The position numbers were made by a program, and so were the translations under genes. 58,063 bases of DNA, from the NCBI GenBank assembly GCA_964418595.1, contig CAYQMF010000028.1, positions 1 to 58,063 on the forward strand, given 5' to 3'. Positions 41,174-49,944 of this stretch are shown piece by piece (the first letter of the stretch is position 1; every line of letters begins with the position of its first letter). This DNA comes from CAYQMF01 sp964418595. GTDB lineage: Bacteria; Planctomycetota; UBA1135; UBA2386. A model generated the notes under the pieces. The model ran no database searches, was not told where the DNA came from, and was given only the letters and a program-made list of their open reading frames with translations.

Positions 41174-42007
41174 TCACTTGACCTCAACGACCCGCAGCCC
41201 TCCCTCGGGCTTCGTCGGCGCGGGAGTCGACTCGGCGAAGAACGCCTCGATCTCCTGCACCACGTTCACGCCTTCCGGCACCGAGACGACGATCCCCTCG
41301 GCATGGAAGACGTCGTCCTCGATGACCCGCTGGGCGACATCGAGTTCCTTCTTGACGCGGGTGAGGACCTCCTTGGCCTTGCTGAGCGCCGAGTCGTCCA
41401 GGTCGAAGCGGGTCGAGCTCGCGGCCATCGCATCCAGCTGCTTCTTCTGGATCTTGAGGGATGCGATCTGGTCCTCGAGGCGCGACTTCTGGGCCCGCAC
41501 GGCATCGAGACGCAGGCGTGCCGCCTCGACGGCCTGCGCCTGGCGCGTGCGCAGCGATCGCTTGCTCTTGAGGATGTTCACGTTCGCGCGGTGCGCCTCG
41601 AGCGTGCGCATCATGTCGAGCTCCACGCGTGTGCGGTCGTACTGGCGCCCGGCCAGCTCGTACACCGCAGTCCCGGTCGATCCGACGAGGACGTCGCGAC
41701 CGGCCTTCAGCTTGCGCTCGTCGCGCGTGACGACGCCATCGATCGTCTCGATCTCGGCGTCGAGTTCCGTCAGCTCCACCTCCGCCCGGGCCACGTCCCG
41801 CTTGCAGGTCTGGATCTGCGGCTCGATGTCCGCCACCAGGCGCTCCGCGCGCTTCAGCTCGAAGTCCATCGGGATCTTGCCGCGGATGCTGTCGCGGACC
41901 GAGGTGGTCATCGTCGACAGGTAGCTCCCGGAGTGTTCCCCGAAGAGGAAGAAGGTAGCGGCCGTGGCGCCGACGAGCCCAAGGGCCGACCACTTGATGA
42001 GTTTCAT
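41174..42007 (-). CDS. Membrane-anchored long coiled-coil protein
   Basis: A 277-residue protein. The short N-terminal anchor (WSALGLVGATAATFFLFG) is followed by TSVRDSIRGKIPMDFELKRA and about 180 residues of near-continuous coiled coil (DIEPQIQTCKRDVARAEVEL, LRTRQAQAVEAARLRLDAVR, RLEDQIASLKIQKKQLDAM). It ends in a Pro-rich tail. The layout resembles a conserved planctomycete hypothetical family; PspA-like or envelope-stress roles are possible but unproven. The ATG at 42007 is chosen because the anchor starts there. It lies downstream of the sigma/anti-sigma pair. Confidence 0.8.
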   Translation of the reverse strand: MKLIKWSALGLVGATAATFFLFGEHSGSYLSTMTTSVRDSIRGKIPMDFELKRAERLVADIEPQIQTCKRDVARAEVELTELDAEIETIDGVVTRDERKLKAGRDVLVGSTGTAVYELAGRQYDRTRVELDMMRTLEAHRANVNILKSKRSLRTRQAQAVEAARLRLDAVRAQKSRLEDQIASLKIQKKQLDAMAASSTRFDLDDSALSKAKEVLTRVKKELDVAQRVIEDDVFHAEGIVVSVPEGVNVVQEIEAFFAESTPAPTKPEGGLRVVEVK

Positions 42008-42154
42008 GCAGAACACGTTGCGATAGCCTCCGTTTGACAGCGGGAGCCCGCGGTCAGCGGGCGAACAGCCACCTATGCGTCGCGCCTCGCGAGTACTCGC
42101 GCCCCGCGCAGTTTCCTTCGGCACCGCGCCGCTGTGCGTGCGGTGGGCCGGGCT

Positions 42155-42460
42155 TCAGCCAGTGCCACCGACGCGTCGCATGCCGGTACGCGTCGAACGG
42201 AGCAGCCGATCACGAACGTCGCTGAAGACCTTTTCGCCGGCGGCCTCGTCGCTGCTGCGCAGGGCGCTCAGCACGGCGTTGCAGTACGGGCACTGGCTGC
42301 GCTCCAGGTGGAACCTCAGGTAGTCCATGGCGCCCTCGTCCAACCCCTGCGCGTCGAACGCCCGGAGCACGTCCGGATGAGGACACGAAACACGCTCCTC
42401 CCGCCACACGCGCCCGACATCGAGGTCCAGGGCGTCCTGCTCCGGGTCGGCGCCGCTCAT
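42155..42460 (-). CDS. Small ZAS-type zinc-finger anti-sigma candidate
   Basis: A 101-residue protein with the pattern of zinc-binding anti-sigma (ZAS) domains. CPHPDVLRAFDAQGLDEG leads to HLERSQCPYC, giving His-x5-Cys-x2-Cys; the usual spacing is His-x3-Cys-x2-Cys. No transmembrane helix is present, so it would be cytosolic. It starts at the ATG at 42460 overlapping the sigma factor stop (ATGA), the standard sigma/anti-sigma arrangement. It probably sequesters that sigma factor, possibly in response to redox or zinc. Confidence 0.75.
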   Translation of the reverse strand: MSGADPEQDALDLDVGRVWREERVSCPHPDVLRAFDAQGLDEGAMDYLRFHLERSQCPYCNAVLSALRSSDEAAGEKVFSDVRDRLLRSTRTGMRRVGGTG

Positions 42461-43107
42461 CGTGCGCCGGGCTCCCACAGCCCCAGGAACAACGAGTGGT
42501 TCGGATCCTTCTGCCTCGCCAGGCCGCGCAGCTTCTCGATCGCGCGAAACTTGATGCCGGCGATTGCCTTCTCGTCGGCGATCCCGAACAGCTTCGCCGC
42601 GTCCTTGTTGCGACCGCCGAGCACGAACAGGTACTCCAGTACCTGGAGCTTCTTGAACTCGCCCGCCTCCCACAGTTCGCCGACGAAACTCTTCAGGATC
42701 TCGCCGAGCACGCGACGACGACGACGGCCATCCTCGCGCCCGACGGCATCGGACCCGGCTTCCGGCGCGTCCGGCGCCGGCATGTTCTCGAGCCACATGC
42801 GCGAACGCTCCGAGTCCCCGTCGCTCTTGGCCGGGATCAACGGAACGCGGTGCTTTCGGAAGTGGTCGATCACGCGGTTGCGCGCGATCCCGAACAGGAA
42901 CTGCTCGAGGGTGTACTGCGGGTCGTAGCCGGCGATCCCCTTGACAGCGCCCAGGAACACATCCTGCGTGAGATCCTCCGCGGTCTGGTGGCTGTCGACG
43001 TAGCGCTTGACGAAGAAGTACACGCGCTTGAAGAACGCGTCCTGGAACAGGGTCCAGGCCCCGTCGTCCATCGCGCGAAGCTTGTCGACGTCGTGGGGAA
43101 CGGACAT
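42457..43107 (-). CDS. ECF-family RNA polymerase sigma factor
   Basis: A 216-residue sigma-70 family protein with only regions 2 and 4. Region 2 appears as QTAEDLTQDVFLGAVKGI followed by LEQFLFGIARNRVIDHFRKH. An acidic/Arg linker follows. Region 4 is FKKLQVLEYLFVLGGRNKDA, AKLFGIADEKAIAGIKFRAI, a helix-turn-helix for the -35 element. It directs RNA polymerase to a set of promoters not identified here. The Ser/Thr kinase gene lies 27 bases upstream, and the ZAS anti-sigma follows with an overlap. Confidence 0.9.
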   Translation of the reverse strand: MSVPHDVDKLRAMDDGAWTLFQDAFFKRVYFFVKRYVDSHQTAEDLTQDVFLGAVKGIAGYDPQYTLEQFLFGIARNRVIDHFRKHRVPLIPAKSDGDSERSRMWLENMPAPDAPEAGSDAVGREDGRRRRRVLGEILKSFVGELWEAGEFKKLQVLEYLFVLGGRNKDAAKLFGIADEKAIAGIKFRAIEKLRGLARQKDPNHSLFLGLWEPGAR

Positions 43108-43134
43108 GCGCCGCTCAGGGTATCGCCACGCGCC

Positions 43135-44397
43135 TCACCGCACCACCAGCGTGATCACGCTGACCAGCACGAGGAGGAGGGCGATGGCGACCACGAGGTA
43201 TCCGAAGAGCTGGAGCGACAGCGCCATGATCTGGAACGGCAGCTTGATGAGGGCGGTCAGCCCGCGGCCGAACACGACGCTCACCGCCCGCACCGGCAGC
43301 AGGACGACGAACACTGCCAGTTCGAACAGCCGGAAGACCAGATGCACGATCGCGCCGAGGAAGCCCACGGGCGCCGTGCTCTCTGCCTGCCAGGGCATCC
43401 CGTGCGGGCTCTCCGTGGCGGGTGCTCTCTCGGGTGCCGGGTCGACGCGGGCTCCTTCCGGGCCAGGCGGGGTCGGCGATGCGGGGCGGACCGGCGGCAG
43501 CCGCAGACTCTCACCCAGCGCGGCAGGCGCGTCCAACGCGTGCAGGAGCTCCGCCACCGACCCGAAACGGTCCTCCGGCCGCTTGGCGAGGCATCGGGCG
43601 ATGATGCGCCGTTCCATCTCCCCCATCGTGGCGGGGAAGGCGACCGGCGCCGTCTCGTGCTTCTTGAGCACCTCCCACTCCGAGTCACCCTTGAACGGCA
43701 CGTCGCCGGTGAGGCACTCGTAGAGGATCACGCCGAGCGAATAGATGTCGCTCTGTTGGTCGCCGCGCCTCTGCAGCATCTCCGGCGCCATGTAGTACGG
43801 CGTGCCGCGCCCGAAGGAGAGCGAGTTCCTCGACTCCGTCACCAGCTTGCTGAGCCCGTAGTCGCCGACGCGGGCGATGTCTCCCTTGAGGAAGATGTTG
43901 GCCGGCTTGAGGTCGAAGTGGACCAACGACCGCTCGTGCAACGCCTGGACGCCCCGCGCTGCCTGGATGAAATAGCGCAGCGCCTCATCGCGGGTGAACC
44001 GGGCGGCGTCGAGCCGCTTGCGCAGGGTGTCGTCCCCCGCGTAGCTCATGATGATGTACGGGATCCCGTCCACCTCACCCTTGTCCTCGATCGACACGAG
44101 GTTCGGGTGATCGACCTGCGCGAAGAAGCGTACCGACTCCAGCTCACGGACGACCGCGTCGCGAACGACCTCGTCGTCGACCTTCAGGAACTTGATCGCA
44201 TAGTCCTTGCCGATCGACTCCTTGCGCGCCTTGAACACCATGCCGAAGACGCCGCCGCCCAGCTTGTTCACCACCTCGTAGCCGGGCACGTAGCCGGGCT
44301 TGCGATAGTCACGGTAGAACGACTCCCAGTCGATTCGCGGACGAGGCGCCTCGTGAGCGGCTTCTTTGGGCACGGCTGGCATGGTAGCAGGCGACAT
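43135..44397 (-). CDS. Ser/Thr protein kinase with C-terminal membrane helices
   Basis: 420 residues. A Hanks-type kinase domain at about 38-290: glycine loop LGGGVFGMVF, Lys69 in YAIKFL, Glu85 in the C-helix, catalytic loop HFDLKPANIF (His160-Phe161-Asp162), metal site DYG (179-181) and MAPEM (APE). The Arg of HRD is Phe and DFG is DYG. A Pro-rich linker and two or three hydrophobic segments follow (FELAVFVVLLPVRAVSVVF, LVVAIALLLVLVSVITLVV). It has no outside sensor domain, so it probably senses from the membrane or via partners. It heads a run with a small membrane gene upstream and the ECF pair downstream. Confidence 0.9.
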   Translation of the reverse strand: MSPATMPAVPKEAAHEAPRPRIDWESFYRDYRKPGYVPGYEVVNKLGGGVFGMVFKARKESIGKDYAIKFLKVDDEVVRDAVVRELESVRFFAQVDHPNLVSIEDKGEVDGIPYIIMSYAGDDTLRKRLDAARFTRDEALRYFIQAARGVQALHERSLVHFDLKPANIFLKGDIARVGDYGLSKLVTESRNSLSFGRGTPYYMAPEMLQRRGDQQSDIYSLGVILYECLTGDVPFKGDSEWEVLKKHETAPVAFPATMGEMERRIIARCLAKRPEDRFGSVAELLHALDAPAALGESLRLPPVRPASPTPPGPEGARVDPAPERAPATESPHGMPWQAESTAPVGFLGAIVHLVFRLFELAVFVVLLPVRAVSVVFGRGLTALIKLPFQIMALSLQLFGYLVVAIALLLVLVSVITLVVR

Positions 44398-44400
44398 GGG

Positions 44401-45006
44401 TCAGAGGATGAGGAGCACGACGGCCGGGAGGGTCACACCTGCGATCGCGCCGATGGCGCGCAGTCGCCACGTCATGTAGCCGCGACTCAGGCGATCGATC
44501 CACGCGAGGACGACACCGAGCACGAGCCAGAATCCGATCACTCCCGCACACTTGATCGCGAAGAACTCCGCGGCGCGGGGCACAGCACGGCGGAGCCTGG
44601 CCATCGCGGCGTCCAACGCGCGTTCGTCGCTCGCAACCCGAAGCGTGGTCCGGTAGCTCGTTCCCAGTCCGCCGTGATCATGCGCGTCGACGCTGCGCTC
44701 CAGCACGCGCACGCCCTGCGCGGGATCGAACTGCCCGAGCCAACGGCGGACGATCTGCTCGCGCGTGAAGCTCGGCAGCCAGAAAGGGGCAGCGCGATCC
44801 ACGAGTCCCGTCGCCTCGGTCAGAGCGAGCTCGCGAACGCGCTCCGTGGCCAGGGACATCGCCGCGGTGTCCGCGGCCGCGGGTGAGAGTTCGACCGTTC
44901 CGCGGATGGTCACGTCCGCCGGCGCGGCCGGGAGGTGCTGTCCCGGTCCGACTTGCGTCAGCTGGCACGGGATGGTCAGGCTCAGGGTCAGCAGGAGCGC
45001 GATCAA
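44401..45006 (-). CDS. Small exported membrane protein next to the kinase
   Basis: A 201-residue protein with an N-terminal signal (MIALLLTLSLTIPCQ), an extracytoplasmic domain of about 120 residues (VTIRGTVELSPAAADTAAM, FWLPSFTREQIVRRWLGQFD), and two C-terminal hydrophobic segments (AGVIGFWLVLGVVLAWID, AIGAIAGVTLPAVVLLIL). No family is recognised. It ends three bases before the kinase start, so it may serve as the kinase's external sensing or tethering partner; this is inference. Confidence 0.75.
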   Translation of the reverse strand: MIALLLTLSLTIPCQLTQVGPGQHLPAAPADVTIRGTVELSPAAADTAAMSLATERVRELALTEATGLVDRAAPFWLPSFTREQIVRRWLGQFDPAQGVRVLERSVDAHDHGGLGTSYRTTLRVASDERALDAAMARLRRAVPRAAEFFAIKCAGVIGFWLVLGVVLAWIDRLSRGYMTWRLRAIGAIAGVTLPAVVLLIL

Positions 45007-45122
45007 GATGGGACCTCCGGGAACACCCCGCCGTTTCCGCAGGGGAACCGCAATATTCCGGGATGGCTGCGGCGCCTTGTCCCCTTCTGCGCCGCGTCGC
45101 CGTCGGCGGCCGCGCGCTCGCC

Positions 45123-47807
45123 TCAGGGGCGCGGCAGGAGCATGAAGCTGACCTCACCACAGGTGACGACGGTGCCCGGAATCACCGGATGCTCGCCGCT
45201 GAACGGTCGCCCGTCGATGGTCCCGCCGTTGCCCGCCCACCGCACCCGGATCTGACCGTCCTTGCTCGCGAACAGCTCGACCTCCGGGGTCGCAACCCCC
45301 AGTGGGACGTGCGCATCCTTGGCGTTGCCGATCAGGATGCGCCCATCGCGACCACGATCCTTCAGCAGCAGGATCTTGTCGGTACCGCTGGCCTGGAACC
45401 CACCCCGGAGCCGCAACAGCGCACTGAGCGACCGATTGCTGGGCAACCGGTAGCAGAGCTGCAGGTGTTGGCCCAACCGGATCTCGTCGCCATCGCGCAT
45501 CCGGTGCTCCGATACCGTACCACTGGCGACCTGGATGTCGCCCCGATCGGCGCAGATCCGGTCCTCCATGCCGCCGTGGAAGGTCATCCGGCGCTGGATG
45601 CGCGCGTGATGCCCCGCGATGTTCGCGAGGACGGTGATGTCGCTGCTGCCGTCGCGGAGGTTTCCGATGGAGATCGAGTCCCCACGCAAGACCAGGAATT
45701 CGCCGCCCTCGTCGACCCGCAGGAGGAAACCGCCGTCGAGGCCCTGCGAACGCGCGAGGTTTCGCTTCATGTCGTAGATCCGCGTTCGCAGCAGGGACGG
45801 TGTCGGCGGCATGCTCGCGAGCCGCTCCTGTGCACGGGCGTACTCCTGCCGTCCGGCCAACTCATCGATCGCCTGGAGGTCCCCCACCCGGCTGCGCAGG
45901 TCGGCGACCTCGCGCGCCAGGGCGCGCACGTCTTCGGCGTCCTCCGCGTGCTGCAACGCGAGGTCGAGGCTCGACTCGGCTGCCGACAGGTCGCGCGCAG
46001 CGAGAGCGCGACGACCGGCCGCGGCAGCCGTCACCGCGTGCTCGAGTGCACTCTCCCGCTGCGTCACGAGCTCTGCGACCCGAGCCGGCACCGAGGGCAG
46101 GATGGGCTCGACCACCTGCAGCGCCGCCACACAACGATCGGCGGGCCGCGTCCGACCACCGGCCAGCGCCTTCTTGCCCCGCGCCAGGAGCAGGTCGGCG
46201 AGCGTGAGAAGGCGCGCGTCCAGTCGCTCGATCGTGAGCAGGAGTGGACGGATCGCCACGACCTCGCGGACCATGTCGACCATCTCTGGACCGGCGATCT
46301 CCACCGCATCGCGAAGGACGCTCAGCAGGCGGAGGCCGCGGAGCTCGGCCGCGACCGCGTCCCGAACGCGGGTGAGTTCCTCGTGGTCGACCTGGATGCG
46401 CGCGAGTTCGTCCAAGCGTGCCAGGCAATGGGCCACGCCGTCCTCGGAGACCGACGCGCGGCCGTGCACATCCCGGCGGATCTGGTCCAGACCGGCGCTC
46501 ACCTGATCGAGGCGCGCCTGGATCTCGGACTGCACCCGGCGGGTCTCCTCGCCGAGCGGACCGGGGGCCACGAGAAGCAGCGCCTGAGCGTGCGCTTGCC
46601 GCAGGCGACCCTCGCGAGTCAGCTCCCGGACCTGGGCGAGTTGGCGATCCCGCTCGCGCGCGCTGTCGTCGAGCCCCGCGAGGGCGTCCTGCAGGCTGCG
46701 ACAGAGCGGCCAGCGGATCAGCGCCGGGTCCAGGGCGGCGCGCGCGGCAGTCAAGTCTCCGTCCGCCACGGCGCGCCGAACCGTGGCCCGGACCTTCTCG
46801 ATCGCGGCGGCCTCCTTGCGTGCTGTCTCGAGCCCGTTCGCCAAGGCCCCGCCAAACCGGCCGTTCGCGGCGGCCTCGAACTCCGTGGCCGCAAGCTCGT
46901 ACTCACCCCGGGCCCGGTGCGCGAGAGCGGCCGCCAGATGCCCCGCCGTCTCACGAACCTCCGTGCAACACTCCGTCTCCGCCAAGGCAGGCGGGATCCG
47001 CCGCCACGCTTCGACCGCCACCTCGAGTTGCCGGTCCACGAGCGCGCGCTCGAACCGGCCCCGGCAGGCCTCGGCGATGCTCCGTCGGGCGCGAGCGAAG
47101 GCCGGGTGACCGGCGAGTTCAGGCAGCGCAGCGTGCTCCCGCGCGAATCGCGCCGCGACCTCGAACGGGTCACCGGCCGCGAGTTGGGCGACCAGCTCCT
47201 TGCCGAGCCGCGGCCCCAGCTCCGCGGCCAGCCGCAGGGCCACTTCCTCGACGCCGCGCGCGCGCCGGTCGATCGCCCGGGCGCTCGCCACTGCATCGAG
47301 CGCAACCGCGTGGCGTCCTTCGACCAGGGCGCGCTTCGCCTCCTCCGCGGCGGCCGTTGCCGCTTCCCGACAGGATTCGAGCCGCCGTCGCATGGCGGCC
47401 ACCTCCCGCCCCGCGGACGCCTCCCTGGCCAGGAGCCGCTCAGCGCCCTCGAGATCGGCATCGGCAAGCGCGCGGCGCGCGGCGGTGAGCGCGTCGACGG
47501 CGGCCACCTGGGCAGCCCGATCGGCTTCGACCCGGCGTTCCACGCGTGCCAACGCCGCCGCCGCTGCCGAGTCATCTGGCCTGACCCCGAGGACCAGTTG
47601 GCAGTCGGCCTTGGCGCCCGGCCCATCGCCGGCCTCGACCCGCCGCTCGGCACGGCGCACGAGAGCGAGGCAAGCGGCAGCGCGAAGCTCATCGGTCTTG
47701 CGCTGCCCTGCGAGCAGCGGATCCTCCGTGAGGCGCAGTGCCTCTTCGAGGCGACCGCCGTGCAGCGCGCGACGCGCTTGTGCATACCTCACGAACCGAT
47801 CGAACAT
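45123..47807 (-). CDS. Long coiled-coil/TPR protein with C-terminal FHA domains
   Basis: An 894-residue protein. About 680 N-terminal residues are Ala/Arg/Glu-rich helices arranged as TPR-like and coiled-coil repeats (YAQARRALHGGRLEEALRL, ARRALADADLEGAERLLARE). The C-terminal 210 residues carry two FHA-like beta-sandwiches. The first (FLVLRGDSISIGNLRDGSSD, then ANIAGHHARIQRR) has the Gly-Arg/Ser-His layout of phosphothreonine readers. The second (GRDGRILIGNAKDAHVPLG) is shorter. There is no signal or membrane helix. FHA domains read phosphothreonine, and a Ser/Thr kinase is encoded two genes downstream on the same strand, so the pair is a natural kinase-reader set. Confidence 0.82.
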   Translation of the reverse strand: MFDRFVRYAQARRALHGGRLEEALRLTEDPLLAGQRKTDELRAAACLALVRRAERRVEAGDGPGAKADCQLVLGVRPDDSAAAAALARVERRVEADRAAQVAAVDALTAARRALADADLEGAERLLAREASAGREVAAMRRRLESCREAATAAAEEAKRALVEGRHAVALDAVASARAIDRRARGVEEVALRLAAELGPRLGKELVAQLAAGDPFEVAARFAREHAALPELAGHPAFARARRSIAEACRGRFERALVDRQLEVAVEAWRRIPPALAETECCTEVRETAGHLAAALAHRARGEYELAATEFEAAANGRFGGALANGLETARKEAAAIEKVRATVRRAVADGDLTAARAALDPALIRWPLCRSLQDALAGLDDSARERDRQLAQVRELTREGRLRQAHAQALLLVAPGPLGEETRRVQSEIQARLDQVSAGLDQIRRDVHGRASVSEDGVAHCLARLDELARIQVDHEELTRVRDAVAAELRGLRLLSVLRDAVEIAGPEMVDMVREVVAIRPLLLTIERLDARLLTLADLLLARGKKALAGGRTRPADRCVAALQVVEPILPSVPARVAELVTQRESALEHAVTAAAAGRRALAARDLSAAESSLDLALQHAEDAEDVRALAREVADLRSRVGDLQAIDELAGRQEYARAQERLASMPPTPSLLRTRIYDMKRNLARSQGLDGGFLLRVDEGGEFLVLRGDSISIGNLRDGSSDITVLANIAGHHARIQRRMTFHGGMEDRICADRGDIQVASGTVSEHRMRDGDEIRLGQHLQLCYRLPSNRSLSALLRLRGGFQASGTDKILLLKDRGRDGRILIGNAKDAHVPLGVATPEVELFASKDGQIRVRWAGNGGTIDGRPFSGEHPVIPGTVVTCGEVSFMLLPRP

Positions 47808-47896
47808 GCGCAGGTGGCCAGAGCCGGTGGGGTGTTGCGAACGGCATCGAGAGTATTGCCCGACGCCGGCATGAAAAGCCCACCGCCCGGGGCCGC

Positions 47897-48865
47897 TCAG
47901 TCCCGGTCGATGCAGAGGCCGTCGCTGCCTTCACCCTCCTTGGCAAGGAGCAAGCACGCCTCGGCGCGCACGAGGAACGCCTCGCGATCCTCGACGCCTG
48001 CGGCGGGCACCGACGCAAGTCCGCCCACGGGAACCAGCGAGACGCCGCCGAAGGGGCGCCCACGCAGCGAACCCAACATCCGCCGAGCCACGACGGCCGC
48101 CCCGTCGCTCCCGGTCCCGGGCAGCAGGAACAAGAACACCGACTCCGTGAAGCGGGCCAGCACATCGATGTCCCGGCACTCGTTCAGGAACACGCCTGCG
48201 ATCTCCGCGAGCGCGGCGCGCCTTCGGCCCTCCTCTTTTGGCAGGCCGCCCTTCGCACCGACGTCGAGGAGGAGCAGCGACAGTGGCTGATGGAAGCGCC
48301 GCGCCCGCTTGAACTCCTCGTCCAGCTTGAGGCTCGCGAACCGGCCGTCGTACAGCCCCGTCTCGCGATCGGTCAAGGTCTCGAGCAAGCTCCCGGTCGC
48401 TTCGCCCTTCAGGATCTTGCGCAGCGCGGTCGCATGCTTGGTGTCGTCGGTGCCGAGATCGCGCTCGAGGCGGGCCAGCAGCGCGTCCACCGACATGCGC
48501 GGGCGCATGGGCCGCAGCCGATCTGCCAAGGTCTTGGGGTCCTCGCAAAGCCTCCCCTCCGCCACGGCGATCGCGCCGTCGGCGAGACAGAAGCGTGCAA
48601 TCTCCGGGGAGGCGGCGTCGTCCTGCTGGACCAGCAGGAACACGCGCGCCCGCGCGCGGGCCTTCAGCTTGCGACAGGCAGCAAACGCGTTGCCGCCCGG
48701 CAGCGTTGCGAGAGCACCCGCGTGGCCGGCCGCGTACGCCTGCAGGAAGACCACGTCGTCGTCGCGCACGGGATCCGGCATCTCCCGCAGCACATCGCGA
48801 GCCAGCGCAGACGCGAGGGAGGCAGCGATCTGGTCAGATCCGCCGACGTAGATGATCCGGTTCAT
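47897..48865 (-). CDS. Receiver-like/degenerate GGDEF-like protein
   Basis: A 322-residue cytosolic protein. Residues 1-120 look like a receiver-type alpha/beta fold (RIIYVGGSDQIAASLASALA, ARARARVFLLVQQDDAASPE). Residues about 160-322 follow the GGDEF order: DRETGLYDGRFASLKLDEEF, KRARRFHQPLSLLLLDVG, then RFTESVFLFLLPGTG where active enzymes have R-x-GGDEF. The signature is lost, so cyclic-di-GMP synthesis is unlikely; it may be a binding or scaffold version. GAGGAG sits six bases before the ATG at 48865. It is upstream of the FHA gene with 89 bases between. Confidence 0.78.
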   Translation of the reverse strand: MNRIIYVGGSDQIAASLASALARDVLREMPDPVRDDDVVFLQAYAAGHAGALATLPGGNAFAACRKLKARARARVFLLVQQDDAASPEIARFCLADGAIAVAEGRLCEDPKTLADRLRPMRPRMSVDALLARLERDLGTDDTKHATALRKILKGEATGSLLETLTDRETGLYDGRFASLKLDEEFKRARRFHQPLSLLLLDVGAKGGLPKEEGRRRAALAEIAGVFLNECRDIDVLARFTESVFLFLLPGTGSDGAAVVARRMLGSLRGRPFGGVSLVPVGGLASVPAAGVEDREAFLVRAEACLLLAKEGEGSDGLCIDRD

Positions 48866-48942
48866 GCGCACTCCTCGATGCTACGGCTCGGCATGAGGGA
48901 CATCGACGCACAGCCTGGCGCTGCGCGCGCGACGGCAGGACT

Positions 48943-49341
48943 TCAGCGCTTGCTGAACTGCGTCGAGCGACGAGCGCCGTGCAGCCCGTACTTCTTGCGC
49001 TCGATCTTGCGGCTGTCGCGAGTCAACAGCCCATGCTGGCGCAGCAGCGGCTCGAGGGCCGCGTTGTCGGACTTCAGGGCCCGAGCCAGCCCCAGGCTGG
49101 CCGCGTCCGCCTGTCCGATCACGCCGCCGCCATCCACGTTCACCCACACGTCGTAGGTCTTTGCCATCTCCGTGACCTGGAGCGGCATCTGCGCCGACCG
49201 TCGCGTGTCGGGAGTCGTGAAGAACTCCGCGATCGGGCGGCCGTTGACCACGTACTGGCCCGTGCCGGACTTGATGCGAACGCGAGCCACCGACCGCTTG
49301 CGGCGACCAGTGCCCCAGACATAAGGATTCACGACGGCCAC
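48943..49341 (-). CDS. rpsI: 30S ribosomal protein S9
   Basis: A 132-residue S9: WGTGRRKRSVARVRI, the central IAEFFTTPDTRRSAQMPLQV, DVWVNVDGGGVIGQADAASL, and the signature C-terminus RKIERKKYGLHGARRSTQFS with KR end that reaches the ribosomal P site. A GTG at 49341 is taken as start. A CTG at 49353 would overlap the rplM stop (CTGA) and add four residues. It follows rplM directly, the usual L13-S9 operon. Confidence 0.95.
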   Translation of the reverse strand: MAVVNPYVWGTGRRKRSVARVRIKSGTGQYVVNGRPIAEFFTTPDTRRSAQMPLQVTEMAKTYDVWVNVDGGGVIGQADAASLGLARALKSDNAALEPLLRQHGLLTRDSRKIERKKYGLHGARRSTQFSKR

Positions 49342-49349
49342 GGGTTCGT

Positions 49350-49796
49350 TCAGATCTTGAGTTCGAGAGGACGGGGCTGTTGCGCTTGCTGCGCGTGGTC
49401 GGCTCCCGGATACACCTTCAACCGCGAGAGCATCGTCCGTCCGAGGCGACTCTTGGGAAGCATGCGCCGGACGGCGCGCTTGATCGTCCAGCACGGATCG
49501 TTGGCGATGTCATCCCCCAGCGAGGAACTGCGCAGGCCACCGGGGTACCCGGTCCAACGGGTGTGGATGCGCGTCTCCGCCTTGCGCCCGGTGGTCACCA
49601 CCGACGCAGCGTTGACGACGACGACGCCGTCCCCTACCAGGATGTGCGGGGTGTAGAGAGGCTTGTGCTTGCCCATCAGCACCTCCGCCACGCGAGCCGC
49701 CAGGCGACCCAGCTCATACTTGGAGGCGTCGACCAGGTGCCACGTCGCACCAGCGGCGCGTTGGTCGGCCAGGGTCGCAAAGGTCGTTCTCGTCAT
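49350..49796 (-). CDS. rplM: 50S ribosomal protein L13
   Basis: A 148-residue L13: WHLVDASKYELGRLAARVAE, LMGKHKPLYTPHILVGDGVV, the late TIKRAVRRMLPKSRLGRTML and KVYPGADHAQQAQQP. Length and order are normal. It starts at the ATG at 49796 and leads rpsI. The 148 bases upstream (49797-49944), before the end of pyk, contain no gene and should hold the promoter of the ribosomal pair. Confidence 0.96.
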   Translation of the reverse strand: MTRTTFATLADQRAAGATWHLVDASKYELGRLAARVAEVLMGKHKPLYTPHILVGDGVVVVNAASVVTTGRKAETRIHTRWTGYPGGLRSSSLGDDIANDPCWTIKRAVRRMLPKSRLGRTMLSRLKVYPGADHAQQAQQPRPLELKI

Positions 49797-49944
49797 CGGT
49801 ATCGTCGGAGTTTCGGCGGTACAGGGCGCGCGCGATCCGGCAGCAGCGCCCGCACGAAGGGGCGGGATGCTAGCTGCCCCCCCTCCCCTGTCAACAGCTT
49901 TCCCCGGCCCGCCCCGCCCGCGCGGCGACGGGCGAAGGGGGCTG

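Noticed and set aside
44883..48290. 1135-residue plus-strand frame
   Set aside because: Antisense of the FHA-repeat gene and its neighbours; the minus frame carries FHA, TPR and GGDEF-like patterns.
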